DNA of 64,000 nt, taken from assembly GCF_900143235.1 (NCBI RefSeq), contig NZ_FRDF01000004.1, positions 124,001-188,000 of the forward strand, given 5' to 3'. Under the pieces are notes generated by a model. That model searched no databases and had not been told where the DNA came from. It worked only from the letters and a program-made list of their open reading frames with translations. Every line of letters starts with the position of its first letter. Positions within the stretch are counted from its first letter, which is position 1. A program made the position numbers and the translations under genes. Of the stretch, positions 55,885 to 64,000 are shown one piece after another. The DNA comes from Erythrobacter sanguineus. GTDB taxonomy: Bacteria; Pseudomonadota; Alphaproteobacteria; Sphingomonadales; Sphingomonadaceae.

Positions 55885-55908
55885 GGAATGGCGGAAATCA
55901 GCCATTCC
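55885..55908. promoter_or_regulatory. Inverted repeat upstream of the sigma-54-like promoter
   Basis: GGAATGGC (55885-55892) and GCCATTCC (55901-55908) form a perfect 8-bp inverted repeat with an 8-bp spacer. It starts 8 bp from the -24 box, closer than most enhancer sites, so an activator site, a repressor site or an RNA hairpin are all possible. Confidence 0.45.
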
Positions 55909-56039
55909 CTTGCTTTCAACTGGGCGACACATCATTCACCTTGCCGAAAGTTTAGGAAAATTTCCCAAGGATTGGGATCTGGGTTTTGCACGCCACAGAC
56001 TGGCCAAATCCGCGCCCTCTCGCTAACCGCGCATCAGCC

Positions 56040-57128
56040 ATGGCGCTCAGCAAGATCAGCCTCGAAAATTTCCGCAATCATGCGGCCACGACGCTCGGCG
56101 AGACGGCGCATTTCAACCTGTTGGTGGGAGAGAATGGCGCCGGGAAAACCAACCTGCTCGAAGCTTTGTCGCTGCTCGGGCCGGGACGGGGGCTCAGGCG
56201 TGCCAACCTTGCTGACCTTGCCCGCAGGCCCGCGCCGGGCGATGACCCGCTGCCTTTCGCCATCGGCGCCAGCCTGACCGAAGCGGGCACGGTCTCCGCC
56301 CGGCTCGGCACCTATACCGAAGCCGGCCAGCCCGGACGGCGGCTGGTGCGGGTCAATGGCGCACCCGCCAGCGCGGCCAGCCTTGCCGAATGGCTGGCCC
56401 TGTCCTGGCTGACCCCGGCGATGGACGGACTGTTCACCGACAGCGCAGGCGCACGGCGGCGCTTTGTTGACCGCATGGCGCTGGCGATTGCGCCCGATCA
56501 TGCGCAGCGGGTGAATGCGCTGGAGGCCGCCTTGCGCGAACGCGGGCGCCTGCTCGAACATGGCGGTGATCGCAGCTGGCTGGATGCGGTCGAAGCGCAG
56601 GCGGCAGACCATGGCGCTGCGGTGGCCGCGACCCGCGCGCAGCTGATCCTGCGGCTGGCGGATGAACTTTCCGCCCTCCCGCCTGAACCCTTCGCCCGCC
56701 CCGCCCTGACCTATCGCCCCGGCGGCCCGACCGACGAGACCGGTTTGCGCGCCGAACTCGCCCGCCAGCGCCCGCGCGACCGGGCCGCCGGGCGCACGCT
56801 CACCGGGCCACAGCGCGATGAACTGGAAGTGGTCATGGCATCGACCCGGCAGCCCGCTGCGTCCTGTTCGACCGGCGAGCAGAAGGCGATGCTGATCGCG
56901 ATCACGCTGGCCCACGGGATTCTGGCGTCAGCGGGCCGCCCCAGCGTGCTGCTGCTCGATGAAGTCGCCGCCCATCTCGATCCCGTGCGCCGCACCGAAT
57001 TGTTCCGCCGCCTCCGGGAGGGACGCGCACAGGTGTGGATGACCGGCACCGAACTTGCCCCGTTCGCAGCGATCCGGGGCGAAGCGGCAATCTGGCGGGT
57101 CAGCGGCGGAGGCGTGGAACGGCTCTAG
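56040..57128 (+). CDS. recF: DNA replication and repair protein RecF
   Basis: A 362-residue SMC-like ATPase that loads RecA at gaps. It shows KISLENFRNH, the P-loop GENGAGKTNLLEAL (about 30-43), the family signature region LTGPQRDELEV, and the Walker B/ABC end STGEQKAMLIAITLAHG with VLLLDEVAAHLDP. The ATG of MALSKIS was chosen; an upstream frame extension is not conserved. It stands alone; no dnaA or dnaN is adjacent. Its stop overlaps the converging esterase gene by 4 bp. Confidence 0.96.
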   Translation: MALSKISLENFRNHAATTLGETAHFNLLVGENGAGKTNLLEALSLLGPGRGLRRANLADLARRPAPGDDPLPFAIGASLTEAGTVSARLGTYTEAGQPGRRLVRVNGAPASAASLAEWLALSWLTPAMDGLFTDSAGARRRFVDRMALAIAPDHAQRVNALEAALRERGRLLEHGGDRSWLDAVEAQAADHGAAVAATRAQLILRLADELSALPPEPFARPALTYRPGGPTDETGLRAELARQRPRDRAAGRTLTGPQRDELEVVMASTRQPAASCSTGEQKAMLIAITLAHGILASAGRPSVLLLDEVAAHLDPVRRTELFRRLREGRAQVWMTGTELAPFAAIRGEAAIWRVSGGGVERL

Positions 57129-57859
57129 CTTTCGGCGGGCTGAGGCAAGGCCCCCTCGACCTGTTCAATGGTCGAGGCCACCAATCGATCGATCCCCTCG
57201 GCGGTGGGGTGGATCTTGTCGTTCTGGAACAGCTCGGGCTCGCGGTAGATGTCCTCCAGCCAGAACGGGATCAGCTCGACGCGGTGGGATTTCGCCAATT
57301 CGCGGTAGAGCCCATCAAATTGCGCCTGATATTCCGGCCCGTAGTTCGGCGGCGCGCGCATGCCCATCAACAGCACCGGAATATCCCGCGCCTTCAGCTC
57401 ATCGATCATCTTGTCGAGATTGGCCTTGGTCTCTGTCGGCGAAAGCCCGCGCAGCAGATCATTGCCGCCCAGTTCGAGGATGAACAGATCGGGCTTTTCG
57501 TTCTGCGCATCGAGCGTGAAGGCCAGCCGTTGCAGTCCGGCAGCGGTGGTATCGCCCGATACGCCCGCATTGGCGATCCGTGCATTCACCCCCTTTGCGC
57601 GCAAAGCCGCCTCAAGCTGCGCGGGGTAACTTTGCGCCGGGTCGAGACCATAGCCAGCAAACAGGCTGTCGCCAAAGGCAAGGATACGGCGTTCGGGCCC
57701 CATCACCGGGATCGGCGGCGGCCCTTCGCCTGCGCCCAGCGCTGCGCCCGAAGCGGGCGGAACCGCCGCATCCTCGGCCGGATTGTCGCATGCCGCCAGC
57801 GTCATCAGCGCAAGAACTGCGCCCAATGTCCCGATTTTCGACCAACCGCGCTTGTGCAT
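57125..57859 (-). CDS. GDSL arylesterase / TesA-type lipoprotein
   Basis: A 244-residue SGNH hydrolase. A lipoprotein signal (MHKRGWSK, hydrophobic run, LAAC) and a short linker precede block I ILAFGDSLFAGYGL with the catalytic serine. GNDLLRG (block III) and DKIHPTAEGI with the catalytic His follow. This is the TesA layout (thioesterase I/protease I/lysophospholipase L1). The MHKR start was chosen for its GAAGG; starts at 57874 and 57892 are also in frame. It is divergent from the ybbA-ybbP-like pair, a known neighbourhood. Confidence 0.9.
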   Translation of the reverse strand: MHKRGWSKIGTLGAVLALMTLAACDNPAEDAAVPPASGAALGAGEGPPPIPVMGPERRILAFGDSLFAGYGLDPAQSYPAQLEAALRAKGVNARIANAGVSGDTTAAGLQRLAFTLDAQNEKPDLFILELGGNDLLRGLSPTETKANLDKMIDELKARDIPVLLMGMRAPPNYGPEYQAQFDGLYRELAKSHRVELIPFWLEDIYREPELFQNDKIHPTAEGIDRLVASTIEQVEGALPQPAES

Positions 57860-57918
57860 CCGCGAGCCTTCCATACCTGTAGCTTGTTGCATCGTCTCAC
57901 CTATGCCATCGGAACCCC

Positions 57919-58614
57919 GTGACAAGCCCCTCTCTCGCAATCTCCGCCCGCAATCTCACATTGACCCTCGGCAGCAGTGCCGCGCCGGTCACGATCCTGC
58001 GGGGTATCGATCTCGACATCGCCCGCGGCGAAGTGGTCGCGCTGCTCGGCCCATCAGGCTCGGGCAAAAGCTCGCTGATGGCCGTGCTATCCGGGCTGGA
58101 GCGCGCCAGCGGGGGCAGCGTGATGGTTGCAGGCGCGGATTTCGCGGGACTTTCGGAAGATGGCCTTGCCGCTGCGCGCCGGGGCCGGATCGGGATCGTG
58201 CTGCAGGCCTTTCACCTGCTCCCCACCATGACGGCGGCCGAAAACGTCGCTACCCCGATGGAACTGGCGGGCATGGAAAACGCCCGCCCGCGCGCGATTG
58301 CCGAACTGGAAGCGGTTGGTCTTGGCCATCGCACCGGGCATTATCCCACCCAGCTTTCGGGCGGGGAACAGCAACGCGTCGCCATCGCGCGGGCCACCGC
58401 ACCGCGCCCGGAACTGATCTTCGCGGACGAGCCGACCGGCAATCTCGATGCCGCCACCGGCGCGGAAATCATCGAACTGCTGTTTGCCCGCCGCGCCGAA
58501 ACCGGAGCGACGCTGCTGATCATCACCCATGATGCCAGCCTTGCCGCGCGCTGCGAACGGGTGCTGACCATGGCTGACGGCGTGATCGTGTCCGACACTT
58601 CGGGCGCGGCATGA
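57919..58614 (+). CDS. ABC transporter ATP-binding protein (YbbA/LolD-like)
   Basis: A 231-residue ATPase with Walker A GPSGSGKS, a Q-loop (VLQAFHLLPTMTAAENVATPMELAG), signature LSGGEQQRVAIARA, Walker B LIFADEPTGNLD and the switch His in ITHD. The MacB/LolD-type EPTGNLD is typical. The GTG start gives the usual length. It overlaps the permease gene by 4 bp, and the divergent esterase matches the E. coli tesA-ybbA-ybbP cluster. Confidence 0.94.
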   Translation: MTSPSLAISARNLTLTLGSSAAPVTILRGIDLDIARGEVVALLGPSGSGKSSLMAVLSGLERASGGSVMVAGADFAGLSEDGLAAARRGRIGIVLQAFHLLPTMTAAENVATPMELAGMENARPRAIAELEAVGLGHRTGHYPTQLSGGEQQRVAIARATAPRPELIFADEPTGNLDAATGAEIIELLFARRAETGATLLIITHDASLAARCERVLTMADGVIVSDTSGAA

Positions 58615-61136
58615 ACCTGTCCTGGAGCACAGCCTGGACCATCGCCCGGCGCGACCTCAACGCCCGGTTCAGGGGACTGCGCCTGCTGCTGGTGTGCATC
58701 TTCCTCGGCACCGCGGCGCTGGCTGCCATCGGCACGCTGACCTCGGCGATCGAGCGCGAGCTGGCGTCGAGCGGGCAGGAACTGCTGGGCGGCGATCTCG
58801 AAGTCGAGGTGTGGCAGCGCGACCTTTCGGCTGAGGAATTGGCCGCGCTTGGCGAATATGGCGAAGTGTCGGGCGGGTTCCGCCTTCAGGCGATGGCGAG
58901 CACGCCCGATGCCGCCGCGCCGATCGAATTGAAGGCGGTGGACGCCAAATGGCCGATGTTCGGCGCACTGGTGCTGGCCGATGGGCGCGAAGTGGCTGCG
59001 CCTTCCGGCACGGACGCGTGGATCGCGGAAAGCGCGCTGGAACGGCTCGGCATCAAGGTGGGCGATGAATTCACCGTTGGCACCGCAAGACTGACCGCCG
59101 CAGGGGTCATCGCGGACGAACCTGATCGCCTGTCAGAAGGGTTCCAGCTCGGCCCGACGGTGATCGTCGCCGAAGATGTCCCCGCGCAGGCCGGATTGCT
59201 GCAACCCGGCGCGCTATACCAGAGCAAGCACCGCGTCGCCTTTGCCGATCCGGGGCGCAATCCCGAAGCGGTGGAAGAAGCGCTGACCAAGGCTTTCCCC
59301 GATGCCGGGTTCGACATCCGCACCCGCGACCGCGCCTCGCCCGGGGCCGACCGTTTCGTGCGCCAGATGAGCGATTTTCTCACGCTCGTGGGGCTTGCCG
59401 CGCTGGTGATTGCGGGGATCGGGATTGCCGGCGGCGTATCATCCTATCTCGATCAGCGCCGCACCAGCATCGCGACGCTCAAGGTGCTGGGGGCGACCTC
59501 CAGCGACATCGTTCGCATCTATGCCATGCAGATCGGCGTTGCCTCGCTGGCAGGGAGCATCGCCGGGCTGGCGGCAGGCGTGCTGGTCACGCCGCTGCTC
59601 GCCGCCGCGCTTGATGGGCTGCTGCCGGTCGACAGCGGATTTATCATCGCGCCTGCCCCGCTGGCGCTGGCGGGCGCATATGGGCTGCTGGTGGCCTTCG
59701 CCTTTGCCGCAGCCCCGCTGCTGCGCGCGCGCACCTTCCCTGCGATGGCGCTGATGCGGTCAGGCGTGGTGCCGCTGTCGCGTGACCGGCGCGCGCTGAT
59801 TGCGACCGGCATCGGCCTTGCAGCGATCTGTGCGCTGGCGCTGCTGACCACCGATCAGCCGATGTTGTCGGGCGGGTTCCTGTTGGGAGCGGGGGCTGCG
59901 CTGCTGGTGCTGTCGGGGCTTGGCTGGGCGATCCAGCACCTCGCCCGCCGCCTGCCGCGTCCGGCCAACCCGCTGCTCAGGAGCGCCTTGTCCAATATTC
60001 ACCGCCCCGGCGCGCCCACCGGCGCCTTGGTGACGGCATTGGGCTTTGGCCTTGCCGCCTTCGTGCTGCTCGCCGCGGTGCAGAGCGCGATTGACGGCAA
60101 TATCCAGAGCCGCGTGCCGCGCGAAGCCCCCGACTATTTCGTGCTCGACGTGCCGCGCGACAAGGAACGCCGGTTTATCGAACTGGTGCAGGCCGATTTC
60201 CCCAAGGCCGCGATCCGCTCTGTCCCAACCATGCGCGGGGCGGTGCTGGCCTATGGGCCAAGGGATGCCATGACCCGCGTTGCCGATCTTGCGGAAATTC
60301 CCGAAGGCGCCTGGGCGCTGCGCGGCGAACGCGGTCTGACCTATGCCGACCGCCTGCCGCCGGGTAACCGCGTGATCGCCGGCCAGTGGTGGAGCCCGAT
60401 GCATGATGGCGAACCGCTGGTTTCGATCGATACCCAACTGGCCGAAGCGACCGGCCTGAAGGTCGGCGATTACCTGACCATCGGCATTCTCGGGGTGGAA
60501 CGCACCGCCCGGATCGCCAATCTGCGCGAGATCGACTGGGAAAGCATGGGATTCAATTTCACGCTGGTCTTTAGCCGCAATGCCATCAGCGACGCACCGC
60601 ACAATCTTGCCGCCACCATCGATCTGCCCGACGATGCCGATCCTGCCGCGCGCGGAGCCTTGTTGCGGGCCATGGTGCGCAAACTGCCGTCCAGTTCGGT
60701 GATCGAGATCGGCGGTATTCTGGTGGAGGCGCGCAATCTGCTCCAGCAGGTGAGTCTGGCAACGCTGGCGGCGGCGGCGGTGACGGTGCTGGCGGGGCTC
60801 GCGGTGCTGATGGGCGCGATTGCAGCGGCGCGCGCGGCACGCACCTATGACACGGTAATGCTGCGGGTGCTGGGCGCAAGCCGGCGGCAGATCCTGCTTC
60901 TGCAACTGGCGGAATATGGCCTGATCGCAGGCGTGCTGGCGCTGGTCGCGCTGGGGCTGGGATCGGCGCTGGCGTGGGTGGTGATCACCCAGCTGTTCAG
61001 CTTCGACTGGCTGCCCGACTGGGGGCAGGTGCTCGGCGTACTCGGCCTCGGCGTGGCCCTGGTACTGGCGTTTGCGCTGGCCGGATCGCTGCCGCTGTTG
61101 CGGGCGAAACCGGCGCGGGCGCTGCGCGAGCTATAG
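58611..61136 (+). CDS. FtsX-family ABC transporter permease (YbbP-like)
   Basis: An 841-residue permease with an N-terminal helix (about 20-42), a large periplasmic MacB-like domain (about 45-245) and two FtsX bundles (about 250-400 and 700-841) with VGLAALVIAGIGIAGGVSSYLDQRRTSIATLKVLGA and MLRVLGASRRQILLLQLAEYG coupling helices. This doubled layout is that of YbbP. The substrate is unknown; YbbAP-TesA is proposed to handle lipophilic or toxic molecules from the inner membrane. Confidence 0.93.
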   Translation: MNLSWSTAWTIARRDLNARFRGLRLLLVCIFLGTAALAAIGTLTSAIERELASSGQELLGGDLEVEVWQRDLSAEELAALGEYGEVSGGFRLQAMASTPDAAAPIELKAVDAKWPMFGALVLADGREVAAPSGTDAWIAESALERLGIKVGDEFTVGTARLTAAGVIADEPDRLSEGFQLGPTVIVAEDVPAQAGLLQPGALYQSKHRVAFADPGRNPEAVEEALTKAFPDAGFDIRTRDRASPGADRFVRQMSDFLTLVGLAALVIAGIGIAGGVSSYLDQRRTSIATLKVLGATSSDIVRIYAMQIGVASLAGSIAGLAAGVLVTPLLAAALDGLLPVDSGFIIAPAPLALAGAYGLLVAFAFAAAPLLRARTFPAMALMRSGVVPLSRDRRALIATGIGLAAICALALLTTDQPMLSGGFLLGAGAALLVLSGLGWAIQHLARRLPRPANPLLRSALSNIHRPGAPTGALVTALGFGLAAFVLLAAVQSAIDGNIQSRVPREAPDYFVLDVPRDKERRFIELVQADFPKAAIRSVPTMRGAVLAYGPRDAMTRVADLAEIPEGAWALRGERGLTYADRLPPGNRVIAGQWWSPMHDGEPLVSIDTQLAEATGLKVGDYLTIGILGVERTARIANLREIDWESMGFNFTLVFSRNAISDAPHNLAATIDLPDDADPAARGALLRAMVRKLPSSSVIEIGGILVEARNLLQQVSLATLAAAAVTVLAGLAVLMGAIAAARAARTYDTVMLRVLGASRRQILLLQLAEYGLIAGVLALVALGLGSALAWVVITQLFSFDWLPDWGQVLGVLGLGVALVLAFALAGSLPLLRAKPARALREL

Positions 61137-61163
61137 CCCCCGCCCGCGCGCGCCGCGCAGGAA

Positions 61164-61610
61164 TTAATCGAACACCGTCGGGTCATAGCCGACGTCGCCG
61201 GGCTGGCCCTTGATCACCAGTGTGCCTGCGAGAAAATCATGCAGGCCCTGCTTGCGTTCGGTAAAGGCGATCATGATGTAGCCGATCAGCAGGATCACAC
61301 CCGACAGAATCTTGCCGAAATACCGGCCCAAGGCGCGCGCAGGCGAGATCCGCCGCCCTTCGGCATCGGTCACGATCAGGCCCAGTGCCCGCTTGCCCGG
61401 CGTGGCCTGCCACGAAGAGCTTTCGAAGCCGACGAAATAGGCGATGCCGATCACCAGACCGAGCAGATCCGAGGCTCCGAAGGTCGGGCTGGGGTCTGTA
61501 TCGACAAGCGGATCGCCGAACAGCAGCGCCAATGCGATACCGATTACGATGAGCGGCAGCAGGTCGATGATATAGGCAACGACCCGGATCCAGAAGCCGG
61601 CATAATTCAT
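61164..61610 (-). CDS. RDD family membrane protein
   Basis: A 148-residue RDD protein: GFWIRVVAYIIDLLPLIVIGIALALLF at the start (RDD-like RVVAYIIDL), a second helix (DLLGLVIGIAYFVGFESSSWQATPGKRALGLIVTDAEG) and a third (FGKILSGVILLIGYIMIAFTERKQGLHDFLAGTLVI). RDD proteins are small membrane proteins, some linked to cation exchange. It converges on the permease gene with a 27-bp gap. Confidence 0.88.
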   Translation of the reverse strand: MNYAGFWIRVVAYIIDLLPLIVIGIALALLFGDPLVDTDPSPTFGASDLLGLVIGIAYFVGFESSSWQATPGKRALGLIVTDAEGRRISPARALGRYFGKILSGVILLIGYIMIAFTERKQGLHDFLAGTLVIKGQPGDVGYDPTVFD

Positions 61611-61674
61611 GTGATGATCCCCTTGTGCTGACGAAGCCCTGACAAAGCATCACATTCCTGCCGCAGGCGCAACG

Positions 61675-61709
61675 AAAAAGGCCCCGCGCATCGCTGCGCA
61701 GGGCCTTTT
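61675..61709 (-). terminator. Terminator of the second TonB receptor gene
   Basis: AAAAGGCCC and GGGCCTTTT enclose the GCGCATCGCTGCGC loop. On the minus strand a T run follows the stem, after the TonB receptor stop at 61731. Confidence 0.85.
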
Positions 61710-61730
61710 CATGTTTGCGTCGCTATCCGA

Positions 61731-64000
61731 TCAGAAGCGGAAGCGCACCAGACCGCCATAGGTCCGCGGCTGGTTCGGATAACCCGACACCGTGCCCGCC
61801 TGCGCAACGCCATCGAACACCGTCAGAAGGTACTCATCGTCGAGCAAGTTGCGGCCCCACAGACCGAATTCCAGCCCGTTGTTGAGCGCCAGCGTCACCG
61901 CGCCATTCACAAGGTTCACCTCGCGGCGGAAAATCTGGGTGTTGCCCAGCGCAGCGTTGAAGGTCGGCAGGCCGTTGTTAATGTCGGTGTTGCTCTCGTG
62001 ATTGTAATCGAGGCGGGTGATCAGCCTTGAACCGCTATCCCACTCATGCGTGTAAGTCGCCGAGGTGGAGATGGCCCACGCCGGAATACCGCCCGGACGC
62101 TGGCCCGACAGATCGCCGACGACCGAACCTTCGAAACTGTCGAACAGCGGATCGAGGTGGGTCACCGCAAAGGTCAGGATCAGACCATCGGTCGGCTGGA
62201 TCGTGGTGTCGAACTCGAACCCCTTGACCGACTGCTCGCCCGCATTGCGCAGCGCAAAACCGGTGCCGGTGAAGGCGAAGCTCTGGAAGTCCTGAATCGT
62301 CTGATCGAACACGGCAAGGTTGAAGCCGATGCCCGGCCACTGACCCTTGATGCCGATTTCGTAGACTTCGGCTTTTTCCGGCGCGGCAAAGCGCGTACCC
62401 GAAACGAGGTTCGGCACGGCCAGACCAGCGTCACGGATCGGCGAGGACGGAGCCAGAATGGTCGACCCGCGCGGCCCGGCCGTGAAGTCGGTACCCAGCG
62501 GACGGCTATCACGTGACAGGTTGATCGAGCTTGCCTTGAAGCCGGTGGCGTAGCTGGCGTAGACATTGACCTCCGGCGAAACCGAATAGGCGGCCCGCAG
62601 CAGGTACGTGAATTCGTCGTCATTCGTCCGGCCATCTTCGACAGCGTTGGGAATGGCGAGGAAGGGCGGCTGGAACTGGAATGGCTGAAGCCCAAGCAGC
62701 GTGTTGATGGACGGGTCGGTCGCCGCCCCGGCGATCGCCGCAAAAGCTGCCGGGTTGGCAGCCTGGAATGCAGCGATTTCAGCCGGGCCGACATTGGCCG
62801 GAGGCGTCGCTGTGGCCTGAGCAATCTGGCCGACAATCACCGCATCAACAAAATTGATGTTGGCCATCGGATCGAAGCTCTGCTGGCTCAGCGCGAACCG
62901 CTTCTTGTCATCAGTGTAGTTGAAGCCCGCGGTCAGCACGAGGCCGTCGACCGGCTCGAAATCCACCGTGCCGAAGATCGACAAGGCTTCGTTTTCCATC
63001 CGGAAGTTCTCGCTGGTGAGCAGCGGGGTCAGGAAAATGCTTTCCTGTGGCAGGCCCAGCCCGGCCTCGACCCCGTTGAACACGCTGGGGTTGCCAGCCA
63101 GCACATCGGCCGGATTGCCCCCTGCCAGGATTTCGAAGAAGTCGCGGATCTGGTCGCCGTTCTCGATGCGGCTTTCCTGCGTGATCGTCTCGTCGAAGTA
63201 GAAGCCGCCAACCAGGAAGTTGATCGGACCATCGAAATCCGAAGCAACCCGGAACTCCTGCGTGAAGGTCTTGACCCCCTGATCGCGCTGTTCATTGGCG
63301 ATATCGGCTGCGGTGTAGTCGATATCCGAACGGAAGAAGTTCTGCAGTTCGCGATAGGCGGTGATCGAGGTGAAGCTCAGCGCCCCGGCGGTGTAATCCA
63401 TCTGGATCGAGCCGCCGTAATTGTCGACCGTGTTCTCCGGCACAATGTTAAGGTTCGCAGTGCGATCAAAGAAGGTGTCGAACGTCTGCACCTGCCCGCC
63501 GAGCAGGTTGAGCGCAGGCGCGGTCGGGCCGGCGACAACAGTGCCGACCTGACAGCAGACTTCATCAATGCGCGAATAGTCGGCAATGGCGCGGATGCGG
63601 AAATCGGCCGAAGGCTCGATCAGCAACTGACCACGGGTCGACCAGCGGTTGCGATCATTCTGATCAACCCCGAGATTGACGATTTCAGCCGTACCATCGC
63701 GATTCTGGTAGGTGGCGTCGAGCGAGAAGGCGATGTTGTCGGTAATCGGACCGGTAATATCACCGCGCAAGAAGACGTTGTTGAAGTTCCCGTAGGACGC
63801 CTCAACACTGCCGCCGAATTCGAACTGCGGTTCCTTGGTGATGATCGAGATCACGCCGGCGCTGGCGTTCTTGCCGAACAGGGTCGATTGCGGGCCGTTC
63901 AGCACTTCGATGCGCTGGATGTTGTTGAGATCGGACAGGGCCCCGGCAGAGCGCGAGCGGAACACGCCGTCGATGAACACGCCGACCGAAGGTTCCACGC
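61731..64000 (-). CDS. TonB-dependent receptor (5' end beyond window)
   Basis: About 756 residues of a receptor whose N-terminus lies past the right edge. Visible are the end of the plug (GVFIDGVFRSRSAGALSDLNNIQRIEVLNGPQSTLFGKNASAGVISIITKEP) and a complete barrel ending RTYGGLVRFRF with terminal Phe. The plug resembles that of receptors for organic substrates in sphingomonads, but the ligand is unknown. It ends in a strong terminator at 61675-61709. It does not share obvious close similarity with the receptor at 6225-8762 beyond the family pattern. Confidence 0.92.
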   Translation of the reverse strand, partial: VEPSVGVFIDGVFRSRSAGALSDLNNIQRIEVLNGPQSTLFGKNASAGVISIITKEPQFEFGGSVEASYGNFNNVFLRGDITGPITDNIAFSLDATYQNRDGTAEIVNLGVDQNDRNRWSTRGQLLIEPSADFRIRAIADYSRIDEVCCQVGTVVAGPTAPALNLLGGQVQTFDTFFDRTANLNIVPENTVDNYGGSIQMDYTAGALSFTSITAYRELQNFFRSDIDYTAADIANEQRDQGVKTFTQEFRVASDFDGPINFLVGGFYFDETITQESRIENGDQIRDFFEILAGGNPADVLAGNPSVFNGVEAGLGLPQESIFLTPLLTSENFRMENEALSIFGTVDFEPVDGLVLTAGFNYTDDKKRFALSQQSFDPMANINFVDAVIVGQIAQATATPPANVGPAEIAAFQAANPAAFAAIAGAATDPSINTLLGLQPFQFQPPFLAIPNAVEDGRTNDDEFTYLLRAAYSVSPEVNVYASYATGFKASSINLSRDSRPLGTDFTAGPRGSTILAPSSPIRDAGLAVPNLVSGTRFAAPEKAEVYEIGIKGQWPGIGFNLAVFDQTIQDFQSFAFTGTGFALRNAGEQSVKGFEFDTTIQPTDGLILTFAVTHLDPLFDSFEGSVVGDLSGQRPGGIPAWAISTSATYTHEWDSGSRLITRLDYNHESNTDINNGLPTFNAALGNTQIFRREVNLVNGAVTLALNNGLEFGLWGRNLLDDEYLLTVFDGVAQAGTVSGYPNQPRTYGGLVRFRF

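Overview
The window is a 64 kb, high-GC, gene-dense bacterial chromosome segment. It suggests an alphaproteobacterium of the order Sphingomonadales, probably Erythrobacteraceae (inference). The reasons are a circularly permuted two-piece tmRNA gene, an F1-only atpHAGDC operon with an 85-residue epsilon subunit, two large TonB-dependent receptors, a DUF1153/SciP-like regulator, an HdaA-type DnaA regulator, and a 4Fe-4S bacterial cryptochrome/photolyase. No insertion sequence, prophage, CRISPR array, rRNA or tRNA gene was seen.

Region by region: 0-6 kb holds housekeeping genes (fructose-6-phosphate aldolase/transaldolase fragment, DUF2490 and DUF4197 envelope proteins, priA, a 4Fe-4S photolyase, a glutathione transferase). 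6.2-18.1 kb is the most distinctive part, a probable catabolic island. A minus-strand operon (racemase-fold protein, two NTF2-fold proteins, TonB receptor) is followed by a GntR/FCD regulator and a plus-strand operon (HMG-CoA-lyase type enzyme, hydantoinase/oxoprolinase A and B, class III CoA-transferase, isochorismatase-fold amidohydrolase). The two operons carry the same palindrome TTGTATACAA in front of their first genes, so one regulator may control uptake and breakdown of one unknown substrate. 18-22 kb has DUF2267, Ada, a perfect parS site, a membrane-anchored serine protease and a TauD-type dioxygenase.

22.5-27.5 kb is the F1 ATP synthase operon, with a small Cys-rich gene inserted between atpD and atpC and competing hairpins between atpG and atpD. 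27.7-41 kb carries an S9 peptidase, a SciP-like regulator, a SOUL protein, glmU-HNH, gph, an SDR, the minus-strand group DUF2066-like/hdaA/epsC/DUF2794, and purM-purN with purN fused to a YjbR/MmcQ domain, then a sulfotransferase. 41-50 kb has ndk, a lipoprotein, holC, a DUF2256 micro-gene and pepA, followed by the outer-membrane assembly group lptD-surA-pdxA-rsmA.

50.4-51 kb contains a 98-bp tandem repeat and the permuted ssrA gene (tag ANDNEALAIAA). 51-64 kb has mscL, LemA and two TPM-domain proteins, a NUDIX hydrolase, an SDR, a probable sigma-54-driven micro-operon (two paralogous 37-residue membrane peptides plus PspC), recF, a TesA-type esterase divergent from a YbbA/YbbP-type exporter, an RDD protein and a TonB receptor cut by the window end. 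A REP-like palindromic repeat occurs at 6.03-6.13 kb and, inverted, at 29.99-30.06 kb.
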